Origin: SIG299 sp964544055
GTDB taxonomy: Bacteria > Bacillota > Clostridia > Lachnospirales > Lachnospiraceae
Reading direction: 5' to 3'
DNA length: 64,000 bases
Assembly: GCA_964544055.1 (NCBI GenBank)
Contig: CAZJAA010000005.1
Span: 28,463 to 92,462, forward strand
The translations under genes were made by a program, and so were the position numbers. Below, piece after piece: positions 1 through 9,681 of this stretch; positions within the stretch are counted from its first letter, which is position 1, and each line of letters starts with the position of its first letter. Below the pieces are notes generated by a model. The model saw only the letters and a program-made list of their open reading frames with translations. It did no database searches and was not told the origin of the DNA.

Positions 1-651
1 TACGTTAATGGTTCCGAAGAAGTTGGAAAACTGTCCGTTGCTTTCGAATACCATAATACCTTCGAACATATTCTGTGCAACTACATAGACACGGTCTGCA
101 TAGTCCACGGCAATTTTCAATGGGCTGAATACAAAGTTGTCATCCAGACTTTCTGATTCCGGATTTTCAATAATCTGTACCAGTGCATCTGTTTCATCCA
201 AAACAACAACTCTCATGTTTTTTGTGTCAGATATGTACACCCAGCCACGTTTGGAAACGCAGACACCGTATGGGGTTTTAAATTTGTCTTCGGTTTCTCC
301 GTTCTGGAACGAAGAAATGACTTTTACTACTTTTTTCATGGCAGAGTCCAGAACAACAATACGGTTGTTGTTGGTATCTGCAATGTAAATGTCACCGTTC
401 GGAGCCTGACACATGTCCTGTGGACTGTTTAGCTTGCCCAGAGGCTCACCATTCCATGTAAAATCCAGTCCAGTTACCGAGCCAGACGGAATATACGGAG
501 CCGGAGTGTAATGTATGTACTCTCTGTAATCATAGTTGTAAGAATCGTATGGCAATTCGTCTGCCAGAGCTGCTACCCCTTCTGTCGTAAAAAGAACAAC
601 AAGTGCCAGACAAAAAGAGATAACTGCTTTAAATTTGAAACATTTTCTCAT
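1..651 (-). CDS. Secreted NHL-repeat protein, C-terminus beyond the window
   Basis: This partial gene runs off the left edge; 217 codons are visible. The start (ATG at 651) follows a GGGAGGG ribosome site. The first 30 residues form a signal peptide: basic MRKCFKFK, a hydrophobic core, then an ALA|DE cleavage site. From about residue 55 there are NHL-type beta-propeller repeats (for example PQDMCQAPNGDIYIADTNNN, then a second YGVCVSKRGWVYISDTKN). Such propellers usually bind protein or sugar ligands and are not catalytic. It follows the two sugar permeases by only 16 bases, so it belongs to the mannan-uptake operon and probably acts outside the membrane alongside the transporter. Its exact ligand cannot be read from the sequence. 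Confidence 0.8.
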   Translation of the reverse strand, partial: MRKCFKFKAVISFCLALVVLFTTEGVAALADELPYDSYNYDYREYIHYTPAPYIPSGSVTGLDFTWNGEPLGKLNSPQDMCQAPNGDIYIADTNNNRIVVLDSAMKKVVKVISSFQNGETEDKFKTPYGVCVSKRGWVYISDTKNMRVVVLDETDALVQIIENPESESLDDNFVFSPLKIAVDYADRVYVVAQNMFEGIMVFESNGQFSNFFGTINV

Positions 652-667
652 ATTCTCTGCCCTCCCA

Positions 668-1558
668 TTATTCTTTCATACCGGATGATGTCATAGTTTC
701 CAGAACGTTACTCTGACAAATCAGGAAGAAAGTAATCGGCACTGCTGCAATGATAAAGGTTACGGCTGCTGCCGCACCGGCTCTTGCTGCGCCGCCGGCG
801 GAAATCTGATACAGTGCGTACTGCAACGGTTTTAACTGTTCGTCACGAAGGAACGTACCGCCGGTATTTCCCCACATCTGCTGGAACTGGAAGATTGCCA
901 GTGTCAGCCATGCCGGTTTTACGTTTGGCATAACTATACTCCAGAAAATACGGAATTCGCCTGCTCCATCCAGTCTTGCCGATTCCATTAAGGAATCCGG
1001 AAGCTGTTCCATGAACTGTTTCATCAGATAAAGGCCCATTCCAAAGGAGCACGCCGGTAAAATCAGTGCCCAGTAGCTGTTGTTGATGCCCAGCCACGAA
1101 ATAATCATGTACTGCGGTGTCTGTGTTACGGTCCAGGAAAACATCATGGACAGCACTACCATCTGGAACAGGATTTTCTTTCCCGGAAAATCATGCTTTG
1201 CCAGAGGATACGCAGCAAGGGAAGCAATAATAACGTGCCCCACCATACCGCCGCCGGTAATAATCACTGTGTTTAACATATATCTGGAAAATGGTACCCA
1301 GGTGTCATTCATCAGAATAAACAGGTCAGAGAAATTTTCCAGCGTAGGGTTACGGACAAAAATCTTTGGTGGGAACTGGAACAGTTCGTCAAGTGGCTTT
1401 AAGGCGTTGTTGATTACCATAACAAGCGGAATAGCCATTGCCACACCACAAATACCCATGAGGACAAACAGCAGGGTGTTGCCCGCCATGGAACGGTTTA
1501 ATTTTCTCTCTCTTCTCTTAAAGAGGCGTCTGCGTCTTTTTTTGATTTTCTCAGCCAT
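668..1558 (-). CDS. Carbohydrate ABC transporter permease (MalG/LacG type)
   Basis: A 296-residue inner-membrane permease of the CUT1 family. An N-terminal basic tail precedes about six membrane segments. The EAA cytoplasmic loop is visible as ESARLDGAGEFRIFWSIVMP (about residues 190-209); this loop docks onto the ATPase subunit. Its start codon shares one base with the stop of the upstream permease (TAATG), so the two are translationally coupled and should form the heterodimeric channel. No ATPase gene is in the operon, as is usual for CUT1 systems that share a MsmX-like ATPase encoded elsewhere. Context makes manno-oligosaccharides the likely substrate. Confidence 0.92.
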   Translation of the reverse strand: MAEKIKKRRRRLFKRRERKLNRSMAGNTLLFVLMGICGVAMAIPLVMVINNALKPLDELFQFPPKIFVRNPTLENFSDLFILMNDTWVPFSRYMLNTVIITGGGMVGHVIIASLAAYPLAKHDFPGKKILFQMVVLSMMFSWTVTQTPQYMIISWLGINNSYWALILPACSFGMGLYLMKQFMEQLPDSLMESARLDGAGEFRIFWSIVMPNVKPAWLTLAIFQFQQMWGNTGGTFLRDEQLKPLQYALYQISAGGAARAGAAAAVTFIIAAVPITFFLICQSNVLETMTSSGMKE

Positions 1559-2502
1559 TATTCGCCCACCCTCCTTAACAGTCTCTGTACTAACATATTG
1601 CTTCCTACCATGAGCAGGAATAATACGGTAGCAATCGCAGAAGCATAACCCATTTCAAATCGTACCGTACCATAGTCAAGCAAGTGGGTTACTACGGTTG
1701 CACCAGCATAGTTTACCGATGGGTTACCGGCAAGCTGCAGGGATACATCAGCAATTGCAAATGCCTGCGTAATCTGCATTACCGCACCGAACATCAGCTG
1801 CGGCTTCATTGCAGGAAGTGTAACATACCATAATTCCTGCCAGCGGTTTTTAATGCCGTCCAGGGCTGCTGCTTCGTACATACTGCGGTCTACAGTCTGC
1901 AAACCTGCAATAAAGGAGAGGAAGCCGGTACCAAGGGACAGCCAGAGCTGAACCACAATCAGAACCGGAAGGACGTATTTTTCCGTCTGCATCCACTGTA
2001 CCGCTTCATCCAGAATGCCAAGCTCCATCAGGATACCGTTTAAGTAACCGTAACGGTCACCGGTAAGAATTAAGTTCCATACCACATAGGCATTACCACA
2101 GATGGATGGAGCATAGAAAATCAGGGTAAGAAACGCTCTGAGCTTTCCTTTAAATTCGTTGATAATCCATGCAAAAAGGAGACACAGCATATAGCTGACC
2201 GGTCCGGTTACTACTGCCAGAATCAAGGTGTTTTTTAAGGATTTCATAAAAATATCGTCTTCTAAAAACAGCTTGATATAGTTTTTCCAGCCTACAAACT
2301 GAGGCATTTCCAGCATATTGTAATAAGTAAAGCTGATGCCGATTGCCATAAGCACCGGCAATACCGTAAAGAAAAAGAACAGGATAAAATACGGAGCCAG
2401 CATAATGTAGGACGCTCTGGATTTTTTTATGCGATACCGAAGCGTGCCCTGTTTTTTTGCTATTTCCAATGCACTTTCGGATCTGTCTTTTTTATCCGCC
2501 AT
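1558..2502 (-). CDS. Carbohydrate ABC transporter permease (MalF/UgpA type)
   Basis: A 314-residue CUT1 permease. The N-terminal cytoplasmic stretch (about 30 residues) is followed by the first membrane segment (YIMLAPYFILFFFFTVLPVL) and five more. The EAA loop reads YEAAALDGIKNRWQELWYVT (about residues 214-233). The start has an AGGAG site in the 15-base gap after the solute-binding gene. It overlaps the downstream MalG-type permease by one base. It pairs with that protein to carry the sugar delivered by the large binding protein encoded upstream. Confidence 0.92.
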   Translation of the reverse strand: MADKKDRSESALEIAKKQGTLRYRIKKSRASYIMLAPYFILFFFFTVLPVLMAIGISFTYYNMLEMPQFVGWKNYIKLFLEDDIFMKSLKNTLILAVVTGPVSYMLCLLFAWIINEFKGKLRAFLTLIFYAPSICGNAYVVWNLILTGDRYGYLNGILMELGILDEAVQWMQTEKYVLPVLIVVQLWLSLGTGFLSFIAGLQTVDRSMYEAAALDGIKNRWQELWYVTLPAMKPQLMFGAVMQITQAFAIADVSLQLAGNPSVNYAGATVVTHLLDYGTVRFEMGYASAIATVLFLLMVGSNMLVQRLLRRVGE

Positions 2503-2517
2503 GATTTAAGCTCCTTT

Positions 2518-5502
2518 CTATTTATCTAACTTCAGTTCTTCTCTCTTATAAGCGATTTCAGCATTGATATAAATCACCTGATCCATCAGCTCTTCTCGAG
2601 GGAAGGAGGTATCCGGCGTTGTTACTACCGAATAGAATGCGTTGTTTACGTTTCGCCAGGAATAATAACCACCCGGTACCTGAGGAATACCTGTTGCCCA
2701 TTCCATGGATTCTTCGAGTGCCTTGAAGTCGTTAACCGGCCAAGCCATATTTGTGAAAGCTTCATAGTTTGCGGTAGGTACACGCGCTGCAGAACCCATT
2801 AAGGATTCCATTTCACGTCCGTACATGGTCTGTGTTTCTGCGGATGTCCACCATTTTAAGAACTCCCAGGACTCTTCTTTATATTCCGTATCTGCCATAA
2901 TCATGCTTGCAAGACCGGTGCAGGCTACGGAATGGTTCACCGTGCCGTCTGCCTGTACCGTGCCCGGAATCTGGGTGAAGCTCCACAAGCCGGCGATATC
3001 CGGTGCGGATACGGCAAAGTTGTTATAAGTGGTGTAGTCCGCAATGATAATCGGACATTCACCAGTACGGAAACGCTCTTCCACGCTGGTTGCACGGTCA
3101 AGCTTATAATCGGTATAATAGTTACAGAACATTTTAAATACGTTTACTGCAATATCGGAATCCAGTGCAGATGCCGTGCCGTCTTCTGTGTAATAGGCAC
3201 CGCCGTTCTGATACAGCAGGGAAGCAAATATCTGCTCTGTCGGCAGCATACCAAATTCCATCTGGTTTTTGGCAAGTACGGTCATTGCTACCTTTACGTC
3301 ATCCCAGGTTTCCGGAAGCTCCATACCGATTTCTGCCAGAATGTCTTTCCGGTAGAACATTACAGGATAGGTAATGGTTTCCGGAAGAGCGTACAGCTTA
3401 TTGTCATATTCAAACTGGGTATATGCTGCTGCCGGAAATCTTTCCAGAACCTCAGCATAGTCAGAAAACTGTGTGAGGTCAAGCACCGCACTACGGATAC
3501 CGTAGTTGACCGGTGTATCGTTACCTGTATTTAATACGGCACCGGCGGCACCATTGGTATTTGCAACCTGAATTGCCACATCCGGGCCTTCTCCAACCAG
3601 ATTTGCCTTTAACAGTGTTGTCATGTCAACCAGCTGCACGTTTACACTGATGCCGGTTTTATTGGTAAAGGTTTCATCGATTAACGATTTGATAACGTTT
3701 GCCTGGTCACGTCCGGAACCAACCCAGAGTGTCAGTACCGTAGCATCTTCATCCTCGGAAATACTACCGATATTGTTGTAGTCAATCACAAAGGAGTAAT
3801 ACAGTCGTTTTACTTCGTGCAGCAGGCCTGTAAAGAAAGAAGCATCTCTTTCTTCCGGTTTTGTATCCGGAGAATATACGGTAATACAGTCTACTGCAAG
3901 CGGCTGGCTGATAACCTGTGTAATCCAGTTACCACACGCACGCACATTAATTTTATAAGAGCCAATGACACGGACAAAATATTCGTTGTCCTTAATCAGG
4001 TCATCGAGCTGGTCTCTCATCGTAAGAAGAACCGTCTTTTTATCTGAGTTTTTGCCCGCTACCACATCCAGCTTTTCCAGTGCAAGATTGATAATGTCTC
4101 TTGCGGCAATCAGTTCGGAATTCAGTTCCGGCAGAGTTGCTTCAATCTGGTAGTCACGGTAGGTATCCGGTGCTACACCGGTTACTTTGATTACTCGTCT
4201 GTAAATATCGTTCAGCTTCTGCACTGCTTCTTCTACAAGACCAACAATTTCGGAGAAATCACCGAGTACCACCTCCATGCGGATGGTGTGGGTACCTGCC
4301 TCCAGATAAAACTTGTATGGTGTTCCGGTTTCATCACTTATGATATCCGTTCTCCAGTTCTGAGCATAGCCAAATTCATAATTTGACATTTCAGCAAACG
4401 GAACCTCGCCGTCAATCGTGATTCGTCTGGAAACAGCAACACCACGGCTGAAATTCTGTTTGTCGTGCAGGGAAATCTGGTAATAACCGCTTTCGTTTAC
4501 ATCAAACTGCCATTCAATCCATTGGCCAACCAGTCTCCAGGAATTGCCGCCAATCGTGTTGTTTAACAGCTCCTTGGCACTGGACGGAACTACCTCGGCA
4601 GATCCCTGATCCTGCTGCGGATAAAGCATCTGGGAAGAAGTCTTGGTTGCATATTCTGCCTCAATGGTAATAAGCTTTCCGGAGGAATCCTTTGCTCCTG
4701 CCGCATCCTGTTCTGCTTTCACTGCTTCGTAGGACGGAGTTTCTTTTGCATGGTCTAACACAATTTTGTGAATCATCATCGGTTCCTTGATAGAAACTAC
4801 GCTGATGGTGTGAGTACCCTTGCTGAAGTATACTGACAAAGGTGTGGTAATATAACCGTCACTGTCATATACATATCTGGTCTGCCATTCCGGAATTTCC
4901 ACACTTCCCGGCTTTACATCATTGCCCTGGTTGTCTTTTTCCCAGAGCTTTATGGTTACGCCGTTCTCGTTGACAGCCGTTTCATCAACCTCACTCATCC
5001 ATACACGGGAGAAGGTTACCAGCGACAACTCTTTAAACGGAAGCACACCGTCCACAAAAATACTGCGTTCGATATCCGAGTTTTTACCCTCTACCGGATA
5101 ATATACAAAGGAAAGATTGTAGAAGCCTGCTTCCTCAATGTTCACTTCGTACTCAATTAACGCATTTTCCGTTGTCAGAAGGCTTTCACCCGCCATACCG
5201 TCGTAGTCGGTATAAATCTGCGGCTGTACTGCTTTGCCGTCTTCTTCATAGCGGACATAGTTTTCTGAACCAATTTCCACCACGTTGTCCGGATATGCTG
5301 CATCGCTGTGTTGTTCTACATAGTTTTTGTAGCTTAGGATAGAATCATCGATATTATAAGTTCCGATAATATCTTCAAAATCTTCCATGCTCAGGTTGGT
5401 CTGTGCTCCGGATTCTTTGTAAAGCCCCGGATATACCATCCACAGCACAAGTGCCGCAGCCACAAAGACCAATGCCTTTTTCCACACGCCTTTTCCTTTC
5501 AT
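2518..5502 (-). CDS. Carbohydrate-module and ABC solute-binding protein fusion
   Basis: A 994-residue extracellular protein, more than twice the usual 400-450 residues of a CUT1 binding protein. Residues 8-26 form a hydrophobic export signal or anchor with no lipobox cysteine. Two beta-rich modules follow (about 60-260 and 278-420), each with features of CBM6/CBM35-like domains (IEYEVNIEEAGFYNLSF and IEWQFDVNESGYYQISLHDK). A helical connector (about 420-590) leads to a family 1 solute-binding domain (about 600-990) starting VLTLWVGSGRDQAN, with LYALPETITYPVMFYRKDIL typical of sugar-binding proteins. It lies just upstream of the two permeases, so it should capture oligosaccharide for them. The added modules may hold the protein on polymer or the cell surface. 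The CBM assignment is by pattern, not by alignment. Confidence 0.85.
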   Translation of the reverse strand: MKGKGVWKKALVFVAAALVLWMVYPGLYKESGAQTNLSMEDFEDIIGTYNIDDSILSYKNYVEQHSDAAYPDNVVEIGSENYVRYEEDGKAVQPQIYTDYDGMAGESLLTTENALIEYEVNIEEAGFYNLSFVYYPVEGKNSDIERSIFVDGVLPFKELSLVTFSRVWMSEVDETAVNENGVTIKLWEKDNQGNDVKPGSVEIPEWQTRYVYDSDGYITTPLSVYFSKGTHTISVVSIKEPMMIHKIVLDHAKETPSYEAVKAEQDAAGAKDSSGKLITIEAEYATKTSSQMLYPQQDQGSAEVVPSSAKELLNNTIGGNSWRLVGQWIEWQFDVNESGYYQISLHDKQNFSRGVAVSRRITIDGEVPFAEMSNYEFGYAQNWRTDIISDETGTPYKFYLEAGTHTIRMEVVLGDFSEIVGLVEEAVQKLNDIYRRVIKVTGVAPDTYRDYQIEATLPELNSELIAARDIINLALEKLDVVAGKNSDKKTVLLTMRDQLDDLIKDNEYFVRVIGSYKINVRACGNWITQVISQPLAVDCITVYSPDTKPEERDASFFTGLLHEVKRLYYSFVIDYNNIGSISEDEDATVLTLWVGSGRDQANVIKSLIDETFTNKTGISVNVQLVDMTTLLKANLVGEGPDVAIQVANTNGAAGAVLNTGNDTPVNYGIRSAVLDLTQFSDYAEVLERFPAAAYTQFEYDNKLYALPETITYPVMFYRKDILAEIGMELPETWDDVKVAMTVLAKNQMEFGMLPTEQIFASLLYQNGGAYYTEDGTASALDSDIAVNVFKMFCNYYTDYKLDRATSVEERFRTGECPIIIADYTTYNNFAVSAPDIAGLWSFTQIPGTVQADGTVNHSVACTGLASMIMADTEYKEESWEFLKWWTSAETQTMYGREMESLMGSAARVPTANYEAFTNMAWPVNDFKALEESMEWATGIPQVPGGYYSWRNVNNAFYSVVTTPDTSFPREELMDQVIYINAEIAYKREELKLDK

Positions 5503-5522
5503 AGTAAGCTTTGCCTCCTTGT

Positions 5523-7058
5523 TTATTGATTGAACGATTCACTAATCGGATAGGTTTTTAAATCCGGCATTTCATCCAGAGTGATTACCGCTTCGTGCTC
5601 ATATGCCTTTTTCATCATATATTCCTCGGTATACTGTTCGGAAAGCTCTGCTTTCATGGCACTTGTCTTTCTTACAAACTCACCCTGCCAAGTTGCCCAC
5701 ATACCCCACATGGCACCATCCCGCACAGCAAGATCCGGGTCAAAAATACATCCGCATTCGGTCAGGTAAACCATCTTGCGTTCTCCGGAATATCCTGCAA
5801 CCTCCAGATATTTGGCTATCTGTGAAGTATATACTTTTTCTCCCGGATAAATATCTTCTCCTACAATATCCACATATTCATCCCCCGGATACCAGTCAGC
5901 AGCCTGACCGTTCCATACCCAGATTAAATTGTTCAGTCCATATTCATTTGTCAGCTTATCGTAAAGAAGAATCCACAGCTGTTTGTATGCCTCCGGACCG
6001 GAAGCGCCCCACCAGAACCAGCCACCGCTCGCTTCGTGAAGCGGACGGAACAGCACCGGAACTCCGGCTTCCTGCAGCTCTAAAAGAGGCTGTGCAATTG
6101 CTTCTATGTCTTTCATCAGTGCGTCATAGCCGCTCTGATCCTGACCGTTCATTATCTTCTTTAAATTTAATTTTGTGCTGGAAGTATAGAATGTGCCCCA
6201 CCACTCCTTGATGGCATATTCTTCCGGCGTATTCCAATGCCACTGAAGTGCCACAATGCCGCCTTTTTCCCAATAAGATTTTGCTGCGGTTGCGGTTACC
6301 ATGGACGAACCGTGCGACTGGTTCACCGGTGTGTAATCCATCAGATCCATGCCGAGAATTGCCGGTTGCTTTCCGGTAACGTTCTGTACTACCTGCATTT
6401 CCTTACCAAGAACTCCTTCGTCGCAGTACTGGCCGGATAAAATCTTTTCGCCATATATATCAGTTAAAAAGCTCATCAGACGCTTTGTCTCGTCGGTGGC
6501 ATTTGGGTTAATCAGCTTTGCTTCCACCTTATAAAGGTCATCTGGAAGCGGTGCGGACGTCTGTACCGTCATGCGGTCCAGAATAATCCAGCCCCAGGAA
6601 ACGCCAACAGAAATTTCATGTTCTCCGACAGCAAACCAAACACGTTCAATGGTATCCTCTACATAGTAGGTTTTATCCACATAAATATTTCCCACAGCCT
6701 GACCATCCACAGAAACAGGATTTGTTTTTTCACCGCTCGTACTTGCAATTCGGAAAATTAGGTCGTAGAAGCCTTCTTTTTCTACCTGGATTTTAAACAC
6801 GCATGTGTCGGTTTCTACTTTCTGGAAGCCTTCCACATAGCCCTTGTTTACCTTGACATTTCCGGTAAGATTTGCTTCCTCTGCTTCAAAAACACCTAAA
6901 ACCTCCGGCACAAATGGTGTTGGCGTTGGCGTTTCAGTAGCTGCCGGTGTTTCTGTCTGCATTGATTTGTCATCCCCCTGATTTTCTGTTGTATTGTTGC
7001 ATCCCGTCAGAGCTATCAGCCCCAGCAGAAGTGCCATGGAAATCCATTTTTTTCTCAT
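5523..7058 (-). CDS. GH26 endo-beta-mannanase, surface lipoprotein with CBM35-like module
   Basis: This enzyme hydrolyses internal beta-1,4 links of mannan outside the cell. The start at 7058 is chosen because GGAG lies 7 bases before it; in-frame starts at 7064 and 7106 lack a well-spaced site. A lipoprotein signal ends in the lipobox LTGC, so the protein should be anchored to the outer membrane face. A Thr-Pro linker (TPTPTPFVP) leads to a CBM35-like domain (about residues 52-170, beginning VFEAEEANL), then the GH26 barrel. The acid/base Glu is in FRPLHEASGGWFWWG and the nucleophile Glu in YLTECGC. At about 511 residues it is a normal length. It sits between the phosphorylase and the solute-binding fusion in one operon. 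Confidence 0.92.
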   Translation of the reverse strand: MRKKWISMALLLGLIALTGCNNTTENQGDDKSMQTETPAATETPTPTPFVPEVLGVFEAEEANLTGNVKVNKGYVEGFQKVETDTCVFKIQVEKEGFYDLIFRIASTSGEKTNPVSVDGQAVGNIYVDKTYYVEDTIERVWFAVGEHEISVGVSWGWIILDRMTVQTSAPLPDDLYKVEAKLINPNATDETKRLMSFLTDIYGEKILSGQYCDEGVLGKEMQVVQNVTGKQPAILGMDLMDYTPVNQSHGSSMVTATAAKSYWEKGGIVALQWHWNTPEEYAIKEWWGTFYTSSTKLNLKKIMNGQDQSGYDALMKDIEAIAQPLLELQEAGVPVLFRPLHEASGGWFWWGASGPEAYKQLWILLYDKLTNEYGLNNLIWVWNGQAADWYPGDEYVDIVGEDIYPGEKVYTSQIAKYLEVAGYSGERKMVYLTECGCIFDPDLAVRDGAMWGMWATWQGEFVRKTSAMKAELSEQYTEEYMMKKAYEHEAVITLDEMPDLKTYPISESFNQ

Positions 7059-7177
7059 TCTCATGCTCCATTCTCTGGTTGTTGCCGTTTTCGTGCCGGT
7101 AACCATTACCGTTTTTCTGCCAAAAAACGTGCAAAATTTTTATTGCCATTCAAGCCGTTTATTTTTGTTCTGGCAGC

Positions 7178-8350
7178 CTATTTCAGTAACAGTGCCTTGT
7201 TTTTATCGATTAATGCACAACGTTGTTTTACACAGTCCGGACTTCTTAAAGGATCTTCCGGTGTCTGAAATACATAATCAACAAGACGTTCTATTGTGGT
7301 TCCTGCTACATGAAGCCTTGTGTCGCTGGAAGCATAGTAAATGTAAACCTCACCGTTTTTGCGAGCAATTGCACCGTTTGTAAAAACAACGTTGGAAACA
7401 TCTCCCACCCGCTCCGTTCCTCTTGGACCGATTAAAAGTCCAGATGGCTCTGCAATTACTTTAGATGGGTCGTTTAAGTCGGTTGCAAATGCATAAATAA
7501 CATATCGCAGCCCTGCTGCCGTATTTCTTACGCCGTGTGCAATGTGAATCCAACCTTTTTCCGTGCGGATTGGAACAGCACCTGCGCCATTTTTTGCTTC
7601 GGTAATCGTGTGGTATTTTCTTCTGCTTGTCATGATTTCTTCGTCAATGACCGCATGAGTGATGTCCTCACATAATCCAAAACCAACACCGCCACCGGAG
7701 CCGGTTTCGATAAAATCATCCATTGGTCTTGTATAAAACGCATATTTGCCATTGACAAATTCCGGATGAAGAACTACGTTTCTCTGTTGCGGAGAGCGAA
7801 GAGTTACAAGGTTTGGAAGCCGCTCCCATGTTTTTAAATCTTTTGTTCTTACAATTCCGGCTGCTGCCACTGCGGCAGATAAATCGTTGTTTGCCGTATC
7901 TTTGCTCTCTGAGCAAAACACTCCGTAAATCCAGCCGTCCTCGTGCTTTGTCAGACGCATATCATACACATTGGTTTCTTCCGGGCAGGTGTCTGGAAGC
8001 ACTACCGGATAATCCCAGAAGCGAAATCCTTCGGTCGGACTGTCACTTTCTGCCACAGCAAAGAAAGATTTTCTGTCTGCACCTTCCACTCTTGCCACCA
8101 GATAGAATTTTCCGTTCAGCTCAATAGCTCCGGAATTCATCACCGCATTGATTCCAAGACGCTCCTCAAAGAAAGGATTTGTTTTTTCATCAATGTCATA
8201 TCTCCAGAGGACCGGAGCGTGGTCTCTTGTTAAAACTGGGTTGATGTAACGGTCGAAAATACCGTTGTAAAACTGTGTGTCTATGCTGTTTTTCTTAGCA
8301 AGCAGCTCTTCCTGCTTCTTTACTTCTTCAAAATACCTTGGATGAATCAT
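7178..8350 (-). CDS. GH130 beta-1,4-mannosyl-glucose phosphorylase
   Basis: A cytoplasmic inverting phosphorylase that should split beta-mannosyl-glucose (and related manno-oligosides) with phosphate to alpha-mannose-1-phosphate and glucose. The start at 8350 (MIHPRYFEE) has GGAG 8 bases upstream; the longer in-frame start at 8365 has its AAGGA directly against the ATG. About 390 residues and the long N-terminal arm fit subfamily GH130_1 better than the shorter GH130_2 enzymes. Family landmarks include NSGAIELNGKFYLVARVEG, the NVYDMRLTKHEDG acid region, and the late YIYYASSDTRLHVA. The epimerase gene directly upstream makes the mannosyl-glucose substrate in known pathways. A 155-base A-rich untranslated stretch separates them. 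Subfamily choice is inferred from length and neighbours. Confidence 0.88.
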   Translation of the reverse strand: MIHPRYFEEVKKQEELLAKKNSIDTQFYNGIFDRYINPVLTRDHAPVLWRYDIDEKTNPFFEERLGINAVMNSGAIELNGKFYLVARVEGADRKSFFAVAESDSPTEGFRFWDYPVVLPDTCPEETNVYDMRLTKHEDGWIYGVFCSESKDTANNDLSAAVAAAGIVRTKDLKTWERLPNLVTLRSPQQRNVVLHPEFVNGKYAFYTRPMDDFIETGSGGGVGFGLCEDITHAVIDEEIMTSRRKYHTITEAKNGAGAVPIRTEKGWIHIAHGVRNTAAGLRYVIYAFATDLNDPSKVIAEPSGLLIGPRGTERVGDVSNVVFTNGAIARKNGEVYIYYASSDTRLHVAGTTIERLVDYVFQTPEDPLRSPDCVKQRCALIDKNKALLLK

Positions 8351-8505
8351 GGATTTTTCTCCCATTCCTTTGACTTCTATTCTTTCTTATGCTTTTTTTG
8401 CTTCTAACTTTATGTTTTCGCTTTAAACTATTGCCTTTGCGTTTTCTGTTTTTCGCTTTTTTGCTATTGCTTTATTCTTTTGTGCTTTTTGCATGCTTTT
8501 TCGGT

Positions 8506-9681
8506 TTACTTTGCCCTACGGATGATTTCCATACACATTCTGCCGTTATGATATGGGCATTTCCACGGTTCTACGATTGGGCGCACCAAATCCGGATTGC
8601 CGTTTTTATCGGTACACCAGAACCATTCGCTGCCTTTTCTTGCATCTGCCACATGCTCTTTGATGAAGTTCCAGATATCCTCGGAAGCCTCTTTAAAGCG
8701 TAACTCCTTCGGACGCTTTTCCCAGGCATTGTAAAATCCGACTACCGCTTCAGCCTGCACCCACCAGATTCTTTTTTCATCCACTTTGCCACGCTCGCAT
8801 TCGTTGGCAAGGGAGTGATTATAATAAGCAGTTTCGTAAATTTTATCTTCCAGGGCTTCGGTGATTGGAGCCAGCTTCTTTTTATAATTTTCATCTCCTA
8901 ACACTGCCAATCCCCGGTCTACCAGCCACGCCGTTTCAATGTCGTGTCCGTAGGAGTGAAGGTCAATCAGGGAGTTCATGTCATTGTCAAAAAACACCTC
9001 CTGACGATGCAGCTTTGGGTTATAAATTTTTGTAGCAATTGTATCCAAAATCCATTTTAAACGCTCTGCCGTTTCCGGACGTCTGGTTACCCGATATAAC
9101 TCGGTGTAGGCTTCAAACACATGGAGCAGCGTGTTCATGGTGCGGTCTGCCATGACACCGTTTTCGGAAAGCTTGTCGTTGCTGACATTGTAAAATTCCC
9201 GGCTCTGGGCTTCCTTGTAGCCATATTCATCACGGCACTTAAGCTCAATTAAACGGAACAAATCGGTTGCCGTCTGTAAGGCCTCTTCTACATGAAATGC
9301 GTCGTAATAGGAAGCAAGGGCATATATGGCAAATGCCTGATTGTATGTATGCTTGGTTGTATCCAGAGGTTCCCCGGTACAATCCAGTGACCAGAACACA
9401 CCGCCCTCCTTACGGTCAAGACAGTGCTCTGTCAGAAACCGGAATGCATGGTCAGCATAAGGTCTGATGCTTTCCTCCTTTAAGGTAAGATATGCATTGG
9501 AAAAGAACCAGAGAATACGACTGTTTAAAATACAGCCCTTTTCTGCATTTTTTACTACAGCGAGATCTGTTCCCATAAATCCGTAGAAACCACCATATAC
9601 ATCATCTTTTAATTTTTCCCAGAATGGTAACAACGTCTCTCTTAAGTGCTGTTCCATTTCCATCTTCATTCCTGCCATCAT
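8506..9681 (-). CDS. AGE-family 2-epimerase, likely cellobiose/mannobiose 2-epimerase
   Basis: A 391-residue cytoplasmic (alpha/alpha)6-barrel protein of the N-acylglucosamine 2-epimerase family. It should interconvert the reducing-end glucose and mannose of beta-1,4 disaccharides, here feeding mannobiose to the GH130 enzyme as mannosyl-glucose. Visible family features are NSRILWFFSNAY, KHTYNQAFAIYALASYY, the histidine-bearing LHSYGHDIETAWL and KRIWWVQAEAVVGFYNAW. The start follows GAGGAGGAG. It is the first gene of the leftward mannan operon. Without substrate data a cellobiose epimerase role cannot be separated from a mannobiose one; the context favours the latter. Confidence 0.88.
   Translation of the reverse strand: MMAGMKMEMEQHLRETLLPFWEKLKDDVYGGFYGFMGTDLAVVKNAEKGCILNSRILWFFSNAYLTLKEESIRPYADHAFRFLTEHCLDRKEGGVFWSLDCTGEPLDTTKHTYNQAFAIYALASYYDAFHVEEALQTATDLFRLIELKCRDEYGYKEAQSREFYNVSNDKLSENGVMADRTMNTLLHVFEAYTELYRVTRRPETAERLKWILDTIATKIYNPKLHRQEVFFDNDMNSLIDLHSYGHDIETAWLVDRGLAVLGDENYKKKLAPITEALEDKIYETAYYNHSLANECERGKVDEKRIWWVQAEAVVGFYNAWEKRPKELRFKEASEDIWNFIKEHVADARKGSEWFWCTDKNGNPDLVRPIVEPWKCPYHNGRMCMEIIRRAK

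Noticed and set aside
2932..3534. A 200-codon plus-strand frame
   Set aside because: It lies wholly opposite the solute-binding fusion gene, has low-quality codon composition and no ribosome site.
5603..6211. A 202-codon plus-strand frame opposite the mannanase
   Set aside because: It is antisense to conserved GH26 catalytic motifs and has no supporting start signal.
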